Source: Anaerolineae bacterium (lineage in GTDB: Bacteria; Chloroflexota; Anaerolineae; Aggregatilineales; Phototrophicaceae). From it: a stretch of 64,000 nucleotides of DNA. Positions 41,842 through 49,376 of this stretch are shown piece by piece. The notes under the pieces were generated by a model. The model worked only from the letters and a program-made list of their open reading frames with translations. It ran no database searches and was not told the DNA's origin. Location: positions 1 through 64,000 of the forward strand of contig JAIOHM010000201.1 of the NCBI GenBank assembly GCA_019912965.1, in the 5' to 3' direction. Made by a program: the position numbers and the translations under genes. Within the stretch, counting starts at the first letter, position 1, and the number at the start of each line of letters is the position of its first letter.

Positions 41842-44535
41842 TTAAGCGAGGAGTTTCAGTTCGCGGGCGCGGGCAATTGCTTGAGTGCGGTTGGCGACGT
41901 GCAGTTTGCTAAAAATCTGGCTGACATACCACTTGACCGTGCCCACCGCGAACACCAGCCGTTCGGCAATCTGCTGGTTGGTGTTGCCTTCCGCGATCAA
42001 CTGCATAATTTCCAGTTCGCGTTCGGTCAGCAGATCGGGGGCGCGTACTGGCGCAGCACGGCGCGGCGTGAGGGCTTCAAGCCGATGAATATCTGTGACG
42101 AGTGCATCAACCACGACCTCTGGATTCAGGTGTGTTCCATATTCCCATACTTCCGCATAAAGGGATGCGCCCAATTGAGCTTCCCATTCGCTTCGCAGCC
42201 GCATCACCAGTGGGCATTTTTCCAGCCATGTCATGGTTGGTTGGTTCGGTTTTTCCGAAAGGGATGATGATAACGCCATCAGTTGAACTGCTGTCTCAGT
42301 GTGGCCTTCACTGGAGAGGATGAGGGCTGCTGTTGGCCCCAAAGACGAAAGGTTGTACAGCAGATGTTCCGCATCCTCGGATTGTGTCTGATAGGCAACC
42401 AGCTTTCCATACTCTTCGTAGGCGCGCTTCAGATCATTATCGTGTATCGCGTACACAATTAACCCGATGGTGGCATCCGAAAAAGGAGAACCGGGCGCGA
42501 AATGATGCGAAATATACATTTCACGTGCCATTTGGCAGAGGCGCTGGCCTTCTTCATAATCAGCCTCGGTGACAATCAGCACACAGCCCATCATCGCCAG
42601 AGCTGTTTTTTGCACAGCCACCATATTCAGTTTCCGGGCAATCGTTAGCCCTTCTTCAGCCAGTTTTTGAGCCCGTTCAAATTCACCGCGGCTAAATGCC
42701 CATGAACCGCTGAGCATCGTGCTCCAGTAAAGCCCTTTCAGATCGCCACGTTCGCGCTGAATAACGACCGCTTCCTGCACATAAGCATCGGCTTCCGCAT
42801 AGCGGTGTTCATAAAAGGCATCACCTGCCAGATGACTCAACGTCCAGCCCACCCCATTCTGATCGCCGATCTGCCGCTGTATGTCAAGCGCAGACCTCAG
42901 AAAATGGGGGGAGAAATTGCCGTTCTTATAGGACATCCCAATCCACACCAGTATTTCAGCCATGTAAAACGGATCGTCCAACGCCGCGTAGAGCAAAAAA
43001 CTTTGCTCAAAGTAAGGCAAAACGGGATTGGTTTCGAAACACATTGTCAAACTCATGCCCAGCATATACAGACTGAAAGCCGATTCGGCGCGGGCATCAT
43101 AAGCTGCAAGAGCATCCTTTATGGTTTCCAATTCTCTGATCAACACGCTCGCATTGCCCGTATCATGAAGCGTGCCGAGGAGCATCAGTTTAGCCCGACG
43201 CAGCCGCAAACGATAATAGGTCAGGCGGTGTTCAGCCTGATCAGATGCCCCAAAGTATTCAGCGGCATTTGTGAACAGCGCTTCTCCTTCCAGAAAACGC
43301 GCTTTCATGTCACAGAAAAAACTCATGGCTTCGACCATCTTGTTAATGATCTGATGATCTTGCCGCTCGGCAGCCCAGTGCCATGCCGCCCGCACATTAG
43401 CAAAGTCTTGCTCGATCTCGTCGAGCGCATCCACCTGCCGCTGAAATTTAATATCCCCCTCGCAGCGCTGCATCAGATCCGCGAAGTACTGGCTGTGTTT
43501 ATTGCGGGCTTCTTCTGCCTCACCGGAAGCAGCTAACTGTTCTTCAGCATACTGACGCAGCAGTTCGTGCAGGTCATAATGTCCATGCCCATAACGCCGC
43601 AGCCACGATTTATCGACCAGATCAGATAAATCACGAATGGTTGTGCCAGTTACGACGCTGGCAGCATCGCGGGTGAAACCACCCTGAAACACCGACAGCC
43701 ACATCAAAACGCAGCGTTCACCATCCGAGAGGCGGCGCCACGACTGCTCAACCACCGCCCGCATATTGCGATGGCGCTCTGGCATATTGCGCGAGGGTGT
43801 TTCCAGAATATCCATCCCGCGCTGAATTTCTTCCGCGATTTCGGCACAGGAAAGCACCCGCACCCACGCCGCAGCCAGCTCAATCCCCAGCGGCATTCCA
43901 CCCACCACCTGACAAATCTGAGCGACTCCGGGACGTTCCGTATCCAGCGAAAAAGCCGGATTGGCACGGCGGGCGTGCTGGACAAAAAGCTGCACAGAGC
44001 TGAAATTTTCGATGGAATCCAACGCATCTTCCGGTGGAAGGCGCATTCCACCAACCGGATAAAACCATTCTTCCTGCAAATTGAGCCGTTCACGGGCCGT
44101 CGCCAGCACCTTCAAACCCGGCGCGGCAGCCAGCATTTCCCCAATGATTTCGACTCCATCCAACAGGTGTTCAAGGTTATCCAACACCAGCAGCAGCGAT
44201 TTATCCTGAAGATATTCCAGCAGTTGGCCTTTTAGATTTGCACCCTGATAGAACTCCAAACAAACTTCCTCAGCGATGACCGGGATAATTTGCTCAGGTG
44301 CATCCAGCGCTTGCAGCGGAACAAAGAACGCGCCATCAGCATAATGGGCTTCTAAACGCTGTGCCGTTTCCATTCCCAGCCGGGTTTTGCCAATCCCGCC
44401 GGGGCCTACCAGCGTGAGCAAATGGCAGGATGGATCAGACAGAAGTCGAGTAATTTCGTCCAGCTCTTCTGTTCTGCCCACAAAAGGCATATAAAGTTGT
44501 CTTGGGTTCACGACGGTTTGGACAAGTGCGGACAT
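41842..44535 (-). CDS. LuxR-type regulator with NB-ARC/STAND ATPase domain
   Basis: 897 residues. The N-terminal ATPase has VGRTEELDEITRLL, Walker A GPGGIGKT (44-51), Walker B LLLVLDNLEHL, sensor LKVLATARERL and GMPLGIELAAAW (GxP). A long helical region of about 450 residues with TPR-like pairs (RAQKLAEEGLTIARKLN) follows. The C-terminus is a LuxR helix-turn-helix: LLTERELEIMQLIAEGNTNQ, then IAERLVFAVGTVKWYVSQIF. It likely oligomerises when a ligand binds and activates transcription. CGGAGG precedes ATG 44535. It is divergent from the MFS/methyltransferase operon, its probable target. The signal is unknown. Confidence 0.88.
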   Translation of the reverse strand: MSALVQTVVNPRQLYMPFVGRTEELDEITRLLSDPSCHLLTLVGPGGIGKTRLGMETAQRLEAHYADGAFFVPLQALDAPEQIIPVIAEEVCLEFYQGANLKGQLLEYLQDKSLLLVLDNLEHLLDGVEIIGEMLAAAPGLKVLATARERLNLQEEWFYPVGGMRLPPEDALDSIENFSSVQLFVQHARRANPAFSLDTERPGVAQICQVVGGMPLGIELAAAWVRVLSCAEIAEEIQRGMDILETPSRNMPERHRNMRAVVEQSWRRLSDGERCVLMWLSVFQGGFTRDAASVVTGTTIRDLSDLVDKSWLRRYGHGHYDLHELLRQYAEEQLAASGEAEEARNKHSQYFADLMQRCEGDIKFQRQVDALDEIEQDFANVRAAWHWAAERQDHQIINKMVEAMSFFCDMKARFLEGEALFTNAAEYFGASDQAEHRLTYYRLRLRRAKLMLLGTLHDTGNASVLIRELETIKDALAAYDARAESAFSLYMLGMSLTMCFETNPVLPYFEQSFLLYAALDDPFYMAEILVWIGMSYKNGNFSPHFLRSALDIQRQIGDQNGVGWTLSHLAGDAFYEHRYAEADAYVQEAVVIQRERGDLKGLYWSTMLSGSWAFSRGEFERAQKLAEEGLTIARKLNMVAVQKTALAMMGCVLIVTEADYEEGQRLCQMAREMYISHHFAPGSPFSDATIGLIVYAIHDNDLKRAYEEYGKLVAYQTQSEDAEHLLYNLSSLGPTAALILSSEGHTETAVQLMALSSSLSEKPNQPTMTWLEKCPLVMRLRSEWEAQLGASLYAEVWEYGTHLNPEVVVDALVTDIHRLEALTPRRAAPVRAPDLLTERELEIMQLIAEGNTNQQIAERLVFAVGTVKWYVSQIFSKLHVANRTQAIARARELKLLA

Positions 44536-44565
44536 GAATCAATCCTCCGAACAACCGTCCTAATT

Positions 44566-44584
44566 GTATACCACTCTAGTATAC
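44566..44584. promoter_or_regulatory. Candidate operator of the LuxR-type regulator
   Basis: Two palindromic GTATAC hexamers separated by 7 bases, 31 bases upstream of the regulator's ATG. Binding is inferred from position only. Confidence 0.35.
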
Positions 44585-44643
44585 GTTGCGAGTCGTATTT
44601 CGTTCATATCCAATGGTACACAAAAATCTCCGTCAAAAGTCGG

Positions 44644-44673
44644 TTGACTCTGCAAAAGTATTCATGCTATGCT
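44644..44673 (+). promoter_or_regulatory. Promoter of the MFS/methyltransferase operon
   Basis: TTGACT (-35), 18-base spacer, TATGCT (-10). Transcription from here would give an mRNA leader of about 250 bases before the MFS start. Confidence 0.5.
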
Positions 44674-44713
44674 TCTTTCCAATATTTACTTTGCCTTCGG
44701 AGGCACTTGCACT

Positions 44714-44764
44714 ATGTCAGCCATCACTTTCGCTCACAAACTGTTCTTGGGTGTTGGAGCATAG
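44714..44764 (+). CDS. Possible 16-residue leader peptide
   Basis: ATG with GGAGG at 44699-44703 (10-base spacing) encodes MSAITFAHKLFLGVGA and stop. Leader ORFs like this precede drug-responsive exporters regulated by ribosome stalling. A GC stem at 44798-44813 lies downstream. The peptide is too short to test by sequence alone. Confidence 0.25.
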   Translation: MSAITFAHKLFLGVGA

Positions 44765-44933
44765 CTGGCCGCTTCGTAAACCGCTGATTCTCCTCACGGC
44801 AGCGCCCGCTGCCTGCTATCTGCTCTCTCGTGATACGGGAACACCCCCGGTAATTTTCGTTTTCCTGGTAACTGAATAATCTGACGCTGACCGTATCGAG
44901 TCACGTCATAAACACGAGCGAGAGACAATCTAC

Positions 44934-46205
44934 ATGTTTTCGATTTATCAACGTAAATGGGATGCGCGCCGCGTATACCTGATCCTGAGCAGCGCGAATG
45001 CTTTGTTTTTCACGCTGGTCTTCGCCGCCAACATGGTCTATCAGGTCGAGACAGTTGGCCTAACCCCGCTGCAACTGGTGCTGGTTGGCACAACGCTGGA
45101 AGTCGCTGTTTTTCTGTTTGAAGTCCCCACCGGAATCGTGGCTGATGTCTATAGTCGGCGACTATCGATCATTATCGGCTGTGCGCTAATTGGTGTGGGT
45201 TTTATGGTCGAAGGTTCGTTTCCGGTCTTTGGAGCAATCCTGCTGGCACAAGTGCTGTGGGGCATCGGCTATACCTTCACCAGTGGTGCAACGCAGGCGT
45301 GGATCACCGACGAAATCGGTGAAGAAGCCGTCGGCCCGGTGTTCATGCGGGCGGCGCAGTTGGGCAATCTGAGCGCAATTGTTGCCACCATCTTGGCGAT
45401 TGTGTTGGGCAGTCTGCTCATCAATCTGCCGATTGTGCTGGGTGGTCTGATGTTGATCGCAACCGCCGTTTTCCTGATTCTGGTCATGCCGGAAACCGGA
45501 TTTAAACCCACCCCGCGCGAAGACCGTACCACGTGGGGACAGATGCGCCACACCTTCAAGGATGGCCTGCGAACAGTGCGTAGAAGCACAACCCTGCTGG
45601 CAATTCTGGGCATCGGTCTGTTTTACGGCTTGTTCAGCGAAGGCTATGACCGCTTGAACACAGCCCATCTGTTAGAAAGTTTTACCCTGCCGGATTTCGG
45701 CGGCTTGCAACCGATTGCATGGATGGGCATTCTGGGCATCATCGGTAATCTGCTTTCTGCCGGAGCGATGCAAATCCTCAACAAGCGCATCGATATGACT
45801 CACAGCGCAGCGCTGGCGCGGGCATCCTTCGTCGTCAGCGGCTTGATGGTCGCAACGTTGGCGGGTTTTGCGATGGCAGGGACTTTTGCGATGGCGGTTA
45901 TCATGCGCTGGGCGTTTGGGGTGATGCGTTCGGTGATCGAACCATTGCAAGATGCATGGATTAACCAGCACATTGATTCCAGTGTGCGTGCGACGGTGAT
46001 TTCCATGCGTGGGCAAGTGGATGCGATTGGGCAAATGGGCGGTGGGCCACCCGTCGGCATCGTCGGGGAACGGCTGGGCATTCGCGCGGCGTTGATCGCC
46101 AGCAGCATCATCCTCTCTCCGGTGCTGATTCTGTACACCCGTCTGCTGCGTAAAGAAAAGAATGCACCCGCCATCATTCCGGCTGAAGAAGGAGTTGCTC
46201 CATGA
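44934..46205 (+). CDS. MFS transporter, 12 helices
   Basis: 423 residues. Helix 1 is in YLILSSANALFFTLVFAANM; motif A is reduced to TGIVADVYSRRLSIIIG. A GIGYTFTSGATQAWITDEIG segment resembles the macrolide/tetracycline-type efflux proteins of the MFS_1 group, where a D-E pair follows helix 4. The 3' end shares ATGA with the methyltransferase start, so the two are coupled. It may export a compound also modified or sensed locally, with the LuxR-type protein as regulator. Substrate unknown. Confidence 0.8.
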   Translation: MFSIYQRKWDARRVYLILSSANALFFTLVFAANMVYQVETVGLTPLQLVLVGTTLEVAVFLFEVPTGIVADVYSRRLSIIIGCALIGVGFMVEGSFPVFGAILLAQVLWGIGYTFTSGATQAWITDEIGEEAVGPVFMRAAQLGNLSAIVATILAIVLGSLLINLPIVLGGLMLIATAVFLILVMPETGFKPTPREDRTTWGQMRHTFKDGLRTVRRSTTLLAILGIGLFYGLFSEGYDRLNTAHLLESFTLPDFGGLQPIAWMGILGIIGNLLSAGAMQILNKRIDMTHSAALARASFVVSGLMVATLAGFAMAGTFAMAVIMRWAFGVMRSVIEPLQDAWINQHIDSSVRATVISMRGQVDAIGQMGGGPPVGIVGERLGIRAALIASSIILSPVLILYTRLLRKEKNAPAIIPAEEGVAP

Positions 46206-46978
46206 ATTGGACAGGGTTAGCAGCACTGGTTTGGGACATCGCTGGTGGAGATGATCCCCATACGGACATCGACTTCATCAAAAAGGTGGTTCAGGCCAAT
46301 GGTGGCGCGGCGCTGGATATAGGCTGCGGAACCGGGCGTGTAATGCTGCGTTTGCTGGCTGAGGGCATGGATGTTGAAGGCATCGATACTTCTGCCGATA
46401 TGCTGGGGATGTGCCGGGAAAAAGCGGCAGCGCGGAGTCTGAACCCTGTGCTGTACGAAGGCTATATGCAAGACCTTGATCTGCCGCGCCACTACCGGAC
46501 GATCTTTATCCCCTGTGGGACGTTCTGCTTGGTGACGGATCGTGCGCAGGCGATAGAAGCCTTGCGTCGTTTCTATAAACATCTGGAACCGGGCGGAACA
46601 TTGGTGTTTAACCTGTTCTGGGTGTTCAGCCCCGGCGAACCTTTATCGGATAGCCCAACCGCGACGGACGCCAACTGGAAGCCGCTTTACGACACAACGC
46701 TGCCCGATGGCCGAGTCGTTCGCCAGCATATGCGGCTGAACAAACTTGACCGAACCGAGCAGTTGTTTCTGGCCGAACGGCGTTACCAACTTTACGAAGG
46801 CGAGCAGATGGTCGCGGAAGAAATTTTCCCGGCCAACGAACGCTGGTACTTCAAGCACGAGATGGTAATGTTGCTGGAGAAGATTGGTTTCCGCGATGTT
46901 CAGGTCAAAGGGGACTGGACGGACGCGGATTTCCACGATGACCAGCACAGCGTAATCGTGTTCATGGCGAAGAAGTAA
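46202..46978 (+). CDS. Class I SAM-dependent methyltransferase
   Basis: 258 residues with the Rossmann methyltransferase fold: motif I ALDIGCGTGRVMLRL, motif II acidic residue in VEGIDTSADML, motif III region YRTIFIPCGTFCLV, and a post-motif segment LEPGGTLVFNLFW. The last 100 residues (LPDGRVVRQHMRLNKLDRTE) form a small beta-rich extension seen in the Methyltransf_25/UbiE-like group. Translationally coupled to the MFS exporter and followed by an intrinsic terminator. It may inactivate or tailor the exporter's substrate, which is inferred from position. Confidence 0.82.
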   Translation: MNWTGLAALVWDIAGGDDPHTDIDFIKKVVQANGGAALDIGCGTGRVMLRLLAEGMDVEGIDTSADMLGMCREKAAARSLNPVLYEGYMQDLDLPRHYRTIFIPCGTFCLVTDRAQAIEALRRFYKHLEPGGTLVFNLFWVFSPGEPLSDSPTATDANWKPLYDTTLPDGRVVRQHMRLNKLDRTEQLFLAERRYQLYEGEQMVAEEIFPANERWYFKHEMVMLLEKIGFRDVQVKGDWTDADFHDDQHSVIVFMAKK

Positions 46979-46989
46979 TCGACGATTTT

Positions 46990-47029
46990 CCCCTGCTTAG
47001 GTGGTATACACTCAGGCAGGGGATTTTTT
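46990..47029 (+). terminator. Intrinsic terminator of the MFS/methyltransferase operon
   Basis: CCCCTGC and GCAGGGG with a 19-base loop, followed by ATTTTTT. It overlaps the stop codon of the converging esterase. Confidence 0.7.
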
Positions 47030-47936
47030 ATGATGTGCCAATCTTGTGCAACTGCGTTTCCCGAATGAATGCCGCAATCTCTTCGATGGATTGGGTAGCC
47101 TGTGGCAGCGAATCCCCGCTGATTTGCCATACATGCCACATACGTGGATACACCCGCAGGTCAACTGGTGTACCCGCAGCCTGTGCCGCTTCCGCCAGCC
47201 GCACAGCATCATCGCATAGAATTTCCTCGCTGCCCGCGTACACCAGCAGCGGCGGCAAACCCCGTAAATCGCCGAATAGTGGCGAAATCAGCGGGTTATG
47301 GGGATCGTTGTCCGCGATATAACCATTCCGAAATTTTGCCATCGCGCGCGGGTGCAAGATCAAATCAGGATGTTCGCGGATATAAGTCTCATCCCGTTCA
47401 GTCAAATCAGTTGGCGGGGATAGGCATACGCCCGCCGCAGGCAGTGGTTCGCCGCCCTCGCGCAGTTTAAGCAGCAGTGCCAGCGTCAGATTACCACCCG
47501 CCGAATCGCCCGCTACCACAATCCGCTCAGGAGGAATCCCCTGTTTGAGCAGCCAGCGGTAAGCCGTAAGGCAGTCCTCCAGTGCCGCCGGAAACGGATG
47601 CTCTGGCGCGAGGCGATAATCCACCATCAACGACCGACTCTGATTCAGAGTCGTCAGTTGAGCCAGCATCATACGGTGCGGGGCGGATACGCCGAGGATG
47701 AATCCGCCGCCGTGCAAATACAAGACTACCGGATGTGCCTCGCCATTCTCAGCCTGAAACCACTCACACGGAACGCCACCTGCGATCACCTGCTGCGTAT
47801 GAATGGGCTGGTTAAGCGGGATGCTGTACAGACTCGCTTTTTGCAGCCAGCGCATAAGCCCGGTTGGCATGTAACCCACCATCAGGCGTATAACAGCCAT
47901 ATAACGACGAATCCGGGTTTCGGAATGGGGTGTCAT
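47028..47936 (-). CDS. Alpha/beta hydrolase, HSL/family IV esterase
   Basis: 302 residues. YLHGGGFILGVSAPH is the H-G-G-G oxyanion motif, VVAGDSAGGNLTLALLL the G-D-S-A-G nucleophile, YAGSEEILCDDAV the Asp and MWHVWQ the His of the triad. A cap region of about 50 residues precedes the HGGG box (MPTGLMRWLQKASLYSIPLN). No signal peptide. It probably hydrolyses short- to medium-chain esters or acylated alcohols. AGGTGAG lies before ATG. Monocistronic. Confidence 0.88.
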   Translation of the reverse strand: MTPHSETRIRRYMAVIRLMVGYMPTGLMRWLQKASLYSIPLNQPIHTQQVIAGGVPCEWFQAENGEAHPVVLYLHGGGFILGVSAPHRMMLAQLTTLNQSRSLMVDYRLAPEHPFPAALEDCLTAYRWLLKQGIPPERIVVAGDSAGGNLTLALLLKLREGGEPLPAAGVCLSPPTDLTERDETYIREHPDLILHPRAMAKFRNGYIADNDPHNPLISPLFGDLRGLPPLLVYAGSEEILCDDAVRLAEAAQAAGTPVDLRVYPRMWHVWQISGDSLPQATQSIEEIAAFIRETQLHKIGTS

Positions 47937-47968
47937 AAGTCGCTCACCTGTAAACGTTCATATTTTTA

Positions 47969-47995
47969 AACCCCTCTTCAGGGCGAAAAGGGGTT
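47969..47995 (-). terminator. Stem-loop after the WD40/SH3b gene
   Basis: AACCCCT / AGGGGTT with a 13-base loop, 15 bases beyond the stop on the minus strand. Weak T-run. Confidence 0.45.
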
Positions 47996-48009
47996 CAGAG
48001 TGAATAGTG

Positions 48010-49218
48010 TTAGCCTGTCGCGCCGGGTGGAATGCCCCACAAACGCCATGTGCCGCCGTCATCTTCCGAAGCCAGCAGCGCACCTTTAGCTGAGAAAGAC
48101 AGGCCGATAACCGGGGCAGTGTGACCATTCAAAATCATCACCACGCCGCCTGCGTTGATGTCCCATACATAAATCCCGCCGTTAGCATCACCGGAGGCCG
48201 CCAACGTGCCATCAGGATTGAAGGTCAGGCTTTTAATTGGTGCGGTATGACCGGAAAGCCGTTTGAACTCCACACCAGTTCCATCCGTATTGACCTGCCA
48301 CACGATCACCAGACCATCCTCTGCGCCGGAAATCAGCCGTGTGCCATCGGTGTTAAACGCCAGCGCATTGACCGCGCCCGTATGCCCGCTGAGGATACTT
48401 TTCTGGGTGAACATCCGTGCGTCGAACAGGGCAATCGTGCCATTGCTTTGGCCGAAAGCAAACCACGCCTCGCCCGGTGCAACCGTCACCACACCGCTGC
48501 CTGTGCTCAACTGTACCGCCTGCCGCGCATTGGCTGCTGTAATCGGCGCTTGTGCCGGAACGGGAGCGACTGCCACCGTGCCATCCGGATTCAGTGGTTC
48601 GAGCCAATAATCCAGATCATCGCCTTCAGAAGTCCAGCCGACAATGCCGTTGTGGTTCACCTGCCACCACACCATTTTATCGCTCAGACTGCAACTCGGC
48701 CCGGCTTGCACCGTGAAGGCTTGCCCCGGCTCAATCTGACCGAGCAGTTTGCCACTCGTGCCCGGAATATCACGCAGCAGATTGGGTAATCCACCTTCTT
48801 CCACACGGCCTAACCCCCCAATTGCCAGACGTGGCGCGAGATAATCCGCGTCACCCGGCGGTGGGCAGGAAGGTGTGGCGGCGGGCGCAGCCGTCGTACC
48901 ACACAGGACGACCAGCCGTTGATCGGTGGAAACACGATAATCGTGATTAACCCCGGCATAGATGATGCTAAATTGATAACCAACCGTCAGCACATCAGGA
49001 TAAACCGCCCCCGGCTGTGGACAGCCCATCGCCGCGTTTGGAAACGAAGTTGGGCCAACGAACGTCCAGTTATCCAGATCATTCAAGGTGATGGTACGCC
49101 CTAAGCGTGAGCCGAGGTCAGTCAACGCGGCGTTGATCGGTTCCGGTGCTTGTGCTTGCGCGACGAACAACGGAATCAGTAGGATAAAAATCAGGCCGAA
49201 CAGTAATCGTCTGGTCAT
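48010..49218 (-). CDS. Secreted protein with SH3b-like module and WD40 repeats
   Basis: 402 residues. A signal peptide (LLFGLIFILLIPLFVAQAQ) is followed by a cysteine-containing domain (WTFVGPTSFPNAAMGCPQPG; DYRVSTDQRLVVLCG) seen in secreted proteins of this lineage, then an SH3b-like segment (SGKLLGQIEPGQAFTVQAGP; HNGIVGWTSEG). At least three WD40 repeats are at the C-terminus (SGHTGAVNALAFNTDGTRLI; SGHTAPIKSLTFNPDG; NGHTAPVIGLSFSAKG). Too few blades for a closed propeller unless it dimerises or the preceding segment forms degenerate blades. AAGGAG before ATG. Divergent from the TIR gene. Confidence 0.7.
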   Translation of the reverse strand: MTRRLLFGLIFILLIPLFVAQAQAPEPINAALTDLGSRLGRTITLNDLDNWTFVGPTSFPNAAMGCPQPGAVYPDVLTVGYQFSIIYAGVNHDYRVSTDQRLVVLCGTTAAPAATPSCPPPGDADYLAPRLAIGGLGRVEEGGLPNLLRDIPGTSGKLLGQIEPGQAFTVQAGPSCSLSDKMVWWQVNHNGIVGWTSEGDDLDYWLEPLNPDGTVAVAPVPAQAPITAANARQAVQLSTGSGVVTVAPGEAWFAFGQSNGTIALFDARMFTQKSILSGHTGAVNALAFNTDGTRLISGAEDGLVIVWQVNTDGTGVEFKRLSGHTAPIKSLTFNPDGTLAASGDANGGIYVWDINAGGVVMILNGHTAPVIGLSFSAKGALLASEDDGGTWRLWGIPPGATG

Positions 49219-49376
49219 GCAATAAACTCCTTTAACTAATGGGCAAAAGATTTAGGCGGATTGTAGCATCTTTGGGATATTTCACGAGAGGACTTCCGGG
49301 CGATATTTCCGCACAATATCGGGTACAATGCAACTGTAAAATATAACAACGGCATAACCGGATGTTGGGGGACACT

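Larger units (their letters stand above)
44536..44933. promoter_or_regulatory. 398-base divergent regulatory region
   Basis: It contains a GTATAC...GTATAC pair (44566-44571, 44579-44584, itself a dyad around CACTCTA), a plus-strand promoter at 44644-44673, a possible 16-residue leader ORF at 44714-44764 and a strong GC stem at 44798-44813. Longer open frames here have no Shine-Dalgarno or recognisable protein and are not called. Confidence 0.45.

Noticed and set aside
41842..44535. STAND-type defence ATPase
   Set aside because: The C-terminus is a clear LuxR helix-turn-helix, so a transcription regulator is the simpler reading.
44586..44879. A 97-codon open frame in the divergent region before the MFS gene
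   Set aside because: No Shine-Dalgarno, no recognisable domain, and it covers the likely promoter and leader. The shorter 16-codon frame is the better candidate.
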